Source of the DNA: Bacillota bacterium
GTDB lineage: Bacteria; Bacillota; Desulfitobacteriia; Desulfitobacteriales; JAJXUE01
Length of the DNA: 9,455 nucleotides
Direction of reading: 5' to 3'
Assembly (NCBI GenBank): GCA_021786555.1
Contig: JAJYNB010000190.1
Location: 1 to 9,455 of the forward strand
The notes beneath the pieces are model-generated. The model was not told the DNA's origin and made no database searches. It saw nothing but the letters and a program-made list of their open reading frames with translations. Shown here piece by piece: positions 6,788 to 9,455 of this stretch. A program made the position numbers and the translations under genes. Within the stretch, counting starts at the first letter, position 1; the number at the start of each line of letters is the position of its first letter.

Positions 6788-6830
6788 GGTAATCCCTTCC
6801 TCTCTAATGCTAGCACACTATAACCGGGAC

Positions 6831-6863
6831 CCCAGGAGGTCTTGGGGGTTAGAAGACCCTGGG
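6831..6863. other. Stem-loop in the chaperone-racemase gap
   Basis: CCCAGG plus GTCTT pair with AAGAC plus CCTGGG: 11 base pairs with a 2-nt bulge (6837-6838) and a 9-nt loop (6844-6852). In the minus-strand transcript it is not followed by a U-run, so it is not a canonical terminator in that direction; on the plus strand it is followed by ATTTCTT, but no plus-strand gene ends here. It may be an mRNA processing or stability element separating oraE-glmL from orr. The rest of 6788-6922 shows no convincing sigma-A promoter, only an isolated TATAGT. Confidence 0.55.
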
Positions 6864-6922
6864 ATTTCTTACGAAAAACGTTACCCGGAAGACTAGGCTG
6901 CTTCCAGATAGGTCTTTCATGC

Positions 6923-8272
6923 TTAGCTGTCAATCCCCAAACTCTCCCGCATCAGGTACAGGGCTCCCGTCCTGTGCTGCCGGGCCAGCACTCCCAGGGA
7001 GGCAAAAATATAGTAGTTATCCAGTAAAACCGCCGCCGATGGCCGGGGCAGCAGTTCCTTCGCCTGGTGGGAGGTAACGGACTGCAGGATTTCCGGCCCG
7101 CCGGGCAGGCGGGTCAGCGCCCCGCCTGTGCCGATGATAAACTTGACTTTGGTCAGGTCTTTGCCCTGAGCCAGAGTGATTTTGCCGCCAGGCCCGAAGG
7201 TAGTTGTAAGCCGGCCGGCATGGCGTTTTACGGCGACCTCTACAGCCTTGGCTGTAAGCTCGCGGCTTAGGGCAATTTCCTGCTCTGAACTTGGTACGGG
7301 CTTGATTAACTTGGCAAAGTCCCCTCCATAGCGGGAGGCCAGATTCCCGATTAACTCTATGATGTGGGGGGCATTTACATACACCCCCAAGTCCCCTTCC
7401 ACCGTCCGTTTGGCAACAGGTTCAGTCCCGGTCGAGATTTTACTGATTTCCTCCTCCCCTTCTGTCACCGAGTGGACATCAGTGGTGGCTCCACCCACGT
7501 CCACCACCATTAAATCCCCGATTTCCTGATAGAGTTCCCGGGCTCCCTGCATTACGGCCCCTGGGGTCGGCATAATCCCGCCCCGAACCTTTTCTCTTAT
7601 TCTTGCCATGCCGGGGGCTTCCGTTATATGTTTTTCAAACACCTGCTGGATTACACTGCGGGTCGGCTCCACATTAAGCTGATCAATGCTTGGGTAAACA
7701 TTTTCTACCAAATGAATCTCTATACCCCGGGAACGAAAAATCCCTTCTACCTCTTGCCCGGCCGCAATGTTGCCGGCATATACCACCGGTATCCCCGCTC
7801 CCCTCTTCTCCAGGGCCTGGCTTAGAACCCGGGCATTGTGTAGAACGACCTCCTTGTCACCGTAGTCAACTCCACCCGAGAGGAGAATAATATTAGGCCC
7901 AACTGCAGCGATTTGGGTCAAATCCGCCTCTTCCAGCTTGCCCGCCGTTGCGAGACGGAGGACTGCCCCGGCCCCCAATGCCGCCTCCTTTGCCGCCTTT
8001 ACCGTCATGTCGTAGACCAGGCCATGGACCGTCATCTTTAAGCCTCCTGCAGCCGAACTGGTGGCATAAAACCCGTCATAATTCAGTTCTTCTCCCAGGC
8101 GAGCCCTCAACTGCTCCATGGCCTGGTTCACCCCCAGCAGCACATCTCCCCGGGACACGCTGGTGGGGGCAAACCCCTGGCCGGCGAAGCAGGGATTTTC
8201 CCCGTCCAAGCCGGTAAAAGCGTTGACCACGGTTGTTGTGCTGCCAATTTCCGCCACCAGGGTAGCAGCCAT
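6923..8272 (-). CDS. GlmL/MutL-family chaperone of the ornithine aminomutase
   Basis: 449 residues of the ASKHA (actin/Hsp70-like) ATPase superfamily. The ATP-binding motifs are visible: phosphate-1 AEIGSTTTVV (residues 7-16), phosphate-2 DVGGATTDVHSV (258-269) and adenosine motif GTGGALTRLPGG (about 381-392). This is the GlmL/MutL family, encoded beside AdoCbl-dependent carbon-skeleton or amino mutases and thought to reactivate or protect the cobalamin enzyme; related genes occur in clostridial ornithine-degradation clusters. ATG 8272 is chosen because AAAAGGG lies 8 nt upstream and MAATLVAEIG places the phosphate-1 loop at the N-terminus as in the family. An in-frame GTG at 8281 would overlap the oraE stop (GTGA) and is a possible alternative. 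The frame stays open further, to 8374, but that is inside oraE. Direct abutment with oraE indicates translational coupling. Confidence 0.9.
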   Translation of the reverse strand: MAATLVAEIGSTTTVVNAFTGLDGENPCFAGQGFAPTSVSRGDVLLGVNQAMEQLRARLGEELNYDGFYATSSAAGGLKMTVHGLVYDMTVKAAKEAALGAGAVLRLATAGKLEEADLTQIAAVGPNIILLSGGVDYGDKEVVLHNARVLSQALEKRGAGIPVVYAGNIAAGQEVEGIFRSRGIEIHLVENVYPSIDQLNVEPTRSVIQQVFEKHITEAPGMARIREKVRGGIMPTPGAVMQGARELYQEIGDLMVVDVGGATTDVHSVTEGEEEISKISTGTEPVAKRTVEGDLGVYVNAPHIIELIGNLASRYGGDFAKLIKPVPSSEQEIALSRELTAKAVEVAVKRHAGRLTTTFGPGGKITLAQGKDLTKVKFIIGTGGALTRLPGGPEILQSVTSHQAKELLPRPSAAVLLDNYYIFASLGVLARQHRTGALYLMRESLGIDS

Positions 8273-8277
8273 GCCAA

Positions 8278-9267
8278 TCACCCTTTTTGAGTCATTTCCC
8301 GCCTTTTCTCCACCAAAAAACTTGCCACCTGGATTCCCTTGGCACCCCTTCCGAAACCGGCGTCCATGCCGCACTCCCGGGCAATCTCATCATTGATCTG
8401 AGTGCCGCCGCACACCAGGATCAGCTTATGGCGGATTCCCTTTTCCAGGCACAGTTCGTGCAGCCGGCGCATATTGATCCGATGTATGTCCGAGTGGCTG
8501 ATGATGGTGCTGATCAGCACAGCCTGAGCGCCTGTTTCCATTGCCGCATCCACTACCTTGCTCACCGGTACGGATGTGCCCAGGTAGTGGGGCTTAAAGC
8601 CTAATCCCTCTATGCCGCCGTGCTTGATGTCGATGATTTCCCTCAGGCCCACCGAATGCTCATCTTCACCCACCGTGGCCGCAACCAGCCTAAACTCCTT
8701 TGATGCCAGGTCCTGCCTGATTTCCTCCGGACTCAACAGCTTTTCCTCCGGAGGCAGGACCAGGCCGGCGGGATCAATCGCAAAGGGTACCCTGCCTTTT
8801 AGTTCCAAAAGGGTTCCTTCCGCCGGGTGCATTACCTGCCTGTGGATGATTTCCGCTTCTTCCAGGTTCATTTTTTTGGCAATCTCCAGGGCGGCAGCCT
8901 CCGCGGTACGCTGCTCCGCCGGCAGGAACATGGTTACCTGCACAATCCCATCTCCTGCCCACTCTACTTCCGGCTTGATCAGTTCCTGGCGGAAAGCCTT
9001 GCTCCCTTCCAAGCGCCGGGCTGCACTGTCTTCCTCGTCCAGTTCGTCGATATATTGTATTTTTTCCGGCCGGCACAGGGTGCATCCCTCAATAGCATCG
9101 CACGCTTTACCATTTATCTCCGGCGGCAGGGTGTTGTGCCCAAAATGGCCGCACACCGGCGCAAAATAGTCTTCATCGCGGGGAATCGCGCTGCCGGCGC
9201 CCACACCCCCTTCAGGCAGGCGGGCGATGCCGTCCCCGTTCCTTTCAGGGTAATAACCCGAATCCAC
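8278..9267 (-). CDS. oraE: D-ornithine 4,5-aminomutase large subunit, C-terminal half (5' truncated)
   Basis: This encodes the end of the catalytic barrel (VDSGYYPERNGDGIAR, VGAGSAIPRDEDYFAPV), a linker-dimerisation region (YIDELDEED, IKPEVEW, KMNLEEAEIIHRQVM) and the cobalamin-binding Rossmann domain. That domain has GEDEHSVGLREIIDIKHGG, with His204 (lower axial cobalt ligand, DxHxxG) and Lys215 (PLP Schiff base), then HYLGTSVP, CGGTQI and DAGFGRG. Full OraE is about 735 residues and turns D-ornithine into 2,4-diaminopentanoate with AdoCbl and PLP. Here the first start codon after the upstream in-frame stop (9391-9393) is GTG 9267, in the middle of the conserved GFFVDSG motif. OraE-like sequence clearly continues upstream to about 9345 (ILIFLQEILEAGGYFEAVKAG), so about 400 N-terminal residues are missing. 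It is probably a broken gene or an assembly edge; the small subunit OraS is not in the window. Confidence 0.85.
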   Translation of the reverse strand: MDSGYYPERNGDGIARLPEGGVGAGSAIPRDEDYFAPVCGHFGHNTLPPEINGKACDAIEGCTLCRPEKIQYIDELDEEDSAARRLEGSKAFRQELIKPEVEWAGDGIVQVTMFLPAEQRTAEAAALEIAKKMNLEEAEIIHRQVMHPAEGTLLELKGRVPFAIDPAGLVLPPEEKLLSPEEIRQDLASKEFRLVAATVGEDEHSVGLREIIDIKHGGIEGLGFKPHYLGTSVPVSKVVDAAMETGAQAVLISTIISHSDIHRINMRRLHELCLEKGIRHKLILVCGGTQINDEIARECGMDAGFGRGAKGIQVASFLVEKRREMTQKG

Positions 9268-9455
9268 AAAGAACCCTGCTTTGACCGCCTCAAAGTAACC
9301 TCCTGCCTCCAGGATTTCCTGCAGGAAAATAAGAATTTTTTTCTCTGATTTTGTAGGGACAACTGGTAAATTTATTTTGAGGGCCTGGTATCAAAGCGGA
9401 GGTAGAAATAATGATTTCTTTTTTTTGACAAAGGAAGGACCCGAGATCTTTGCTA
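9268..9455. other. Disrupted oraE 5' region and AT-rich junction
   Basis: Read on the minus strand, 9268 to about 9345 still encodes OraE-like residues in frame. Beyond that the similarity stops, and an in-frame TGA lies at 9391-9393. None of the three minus-strand frames from about 9350 to 9455 gives OraE-like sequence, so a single frameshift does not explain the break. The segment is visibly more AT-rich than the neighbouring genes. On the plus strand it has GGAGG (9398-9402), ATG 9411, then an eight-T run and TGA at 9426-9428. It may be an insertion or rearrangement junction, or a low-quality contig end. Confidence 0.6.

Noticed and set aside
6816..6821. TATAGT (minus strand) as a -10 box for orr
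   Set aside because: No acceptable -35 hexamer 16-18 nt upstream; the stem-loop occupies that position.
8282..8374. Upstream start of the chaperone frame at 8374
   Set aside because: The extension lies within oraE and delays the phosphate-1 ATP loop that normally sits at the N-terminus; a good ribosome-binding site precedes ATG 8272.
8612..9169. 185-codon plus-strand open frame inside oraE
   Set aside because: Serine-rich antisense shadow of a well-conserved coding region.

Overview
The window is a gene-dense bacterial stretch in which every supported gene lies on the minus strand, so transcription runs from the high-coordinate end to the low end. Gene content points to an anaerobic Gram-positive bacterium of the Clostridia, perhaps Peptococcaceae-like: an AdoCbl-dependent D-ornithine aminomutase with its GlmL-type chaperone, an ornithine racemase, an AmmeMemoRadiSam gene pair and a SigW-type ECF sigma factor. 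Base composition is moderately GC-rich by eye, and GTG and TTG starts are used. This placement is inference from gene families; no marker gene is present.

From right to left: (i) 9268-9455, a short AT-rich region with an in-frame stop that cuts off the first half of oraE; (ii) 8278-9267, the C-terminal half of D-ornithine 4,5-aminomutase OraE; (iii) 6923-8272, a GlmL/MutL-family chaperone; (iv) a 135-bp gap with a strong stem-loop; (v) 5717-6787, ornithine racemase; (vi) 4792-5700, arginase; (vii) 3371-4780, a Memo-AMMECR1 fusion; (viii) 3095-3362, a non-coding element with heptamer arrays in inverted orientation at its two ends; (ix) 2223-3083, the AmmeMemoRadiSam radical SAM enzyme in a C-terminally short form; (x) 2186-2211, a near-consensus ECF promoter; (xi) 1530-2135 and 986-1573, the ECF sigma factor and its zinc-finger membrane anti-sigma factor; (xii) 1-974, an M20 amidohydrolase that runs off the window edge.

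The right half forms a coherent route: arginine to L-ornithine plus urea (arginase), L- to D-ornithine (racemase), D-ornithine to 2,4-diaminopentanoate (aminomutase, kept active by the GlmL-like protein). Arginase is followed after 11 bp by the Memo-AMMECR1 fusion, so this widely conserved but functionally unassigned module is transcriptionally linked to arginine/ornithine breakdown here. The left part looks like a self-contained stress regulon: a promoter matching the SigW-type pattern, sigma, anti-sigma and an M20 hydrolase with overlapping or abutting ends. The most notable details are an eight-G run at the sigma/anti-sigma junction, where one G more or less would give either a classic GTGA overlap or an in-frame fusion; the inverted heptamer-array element inside the amr operon; and the broken 5' end of oraE.
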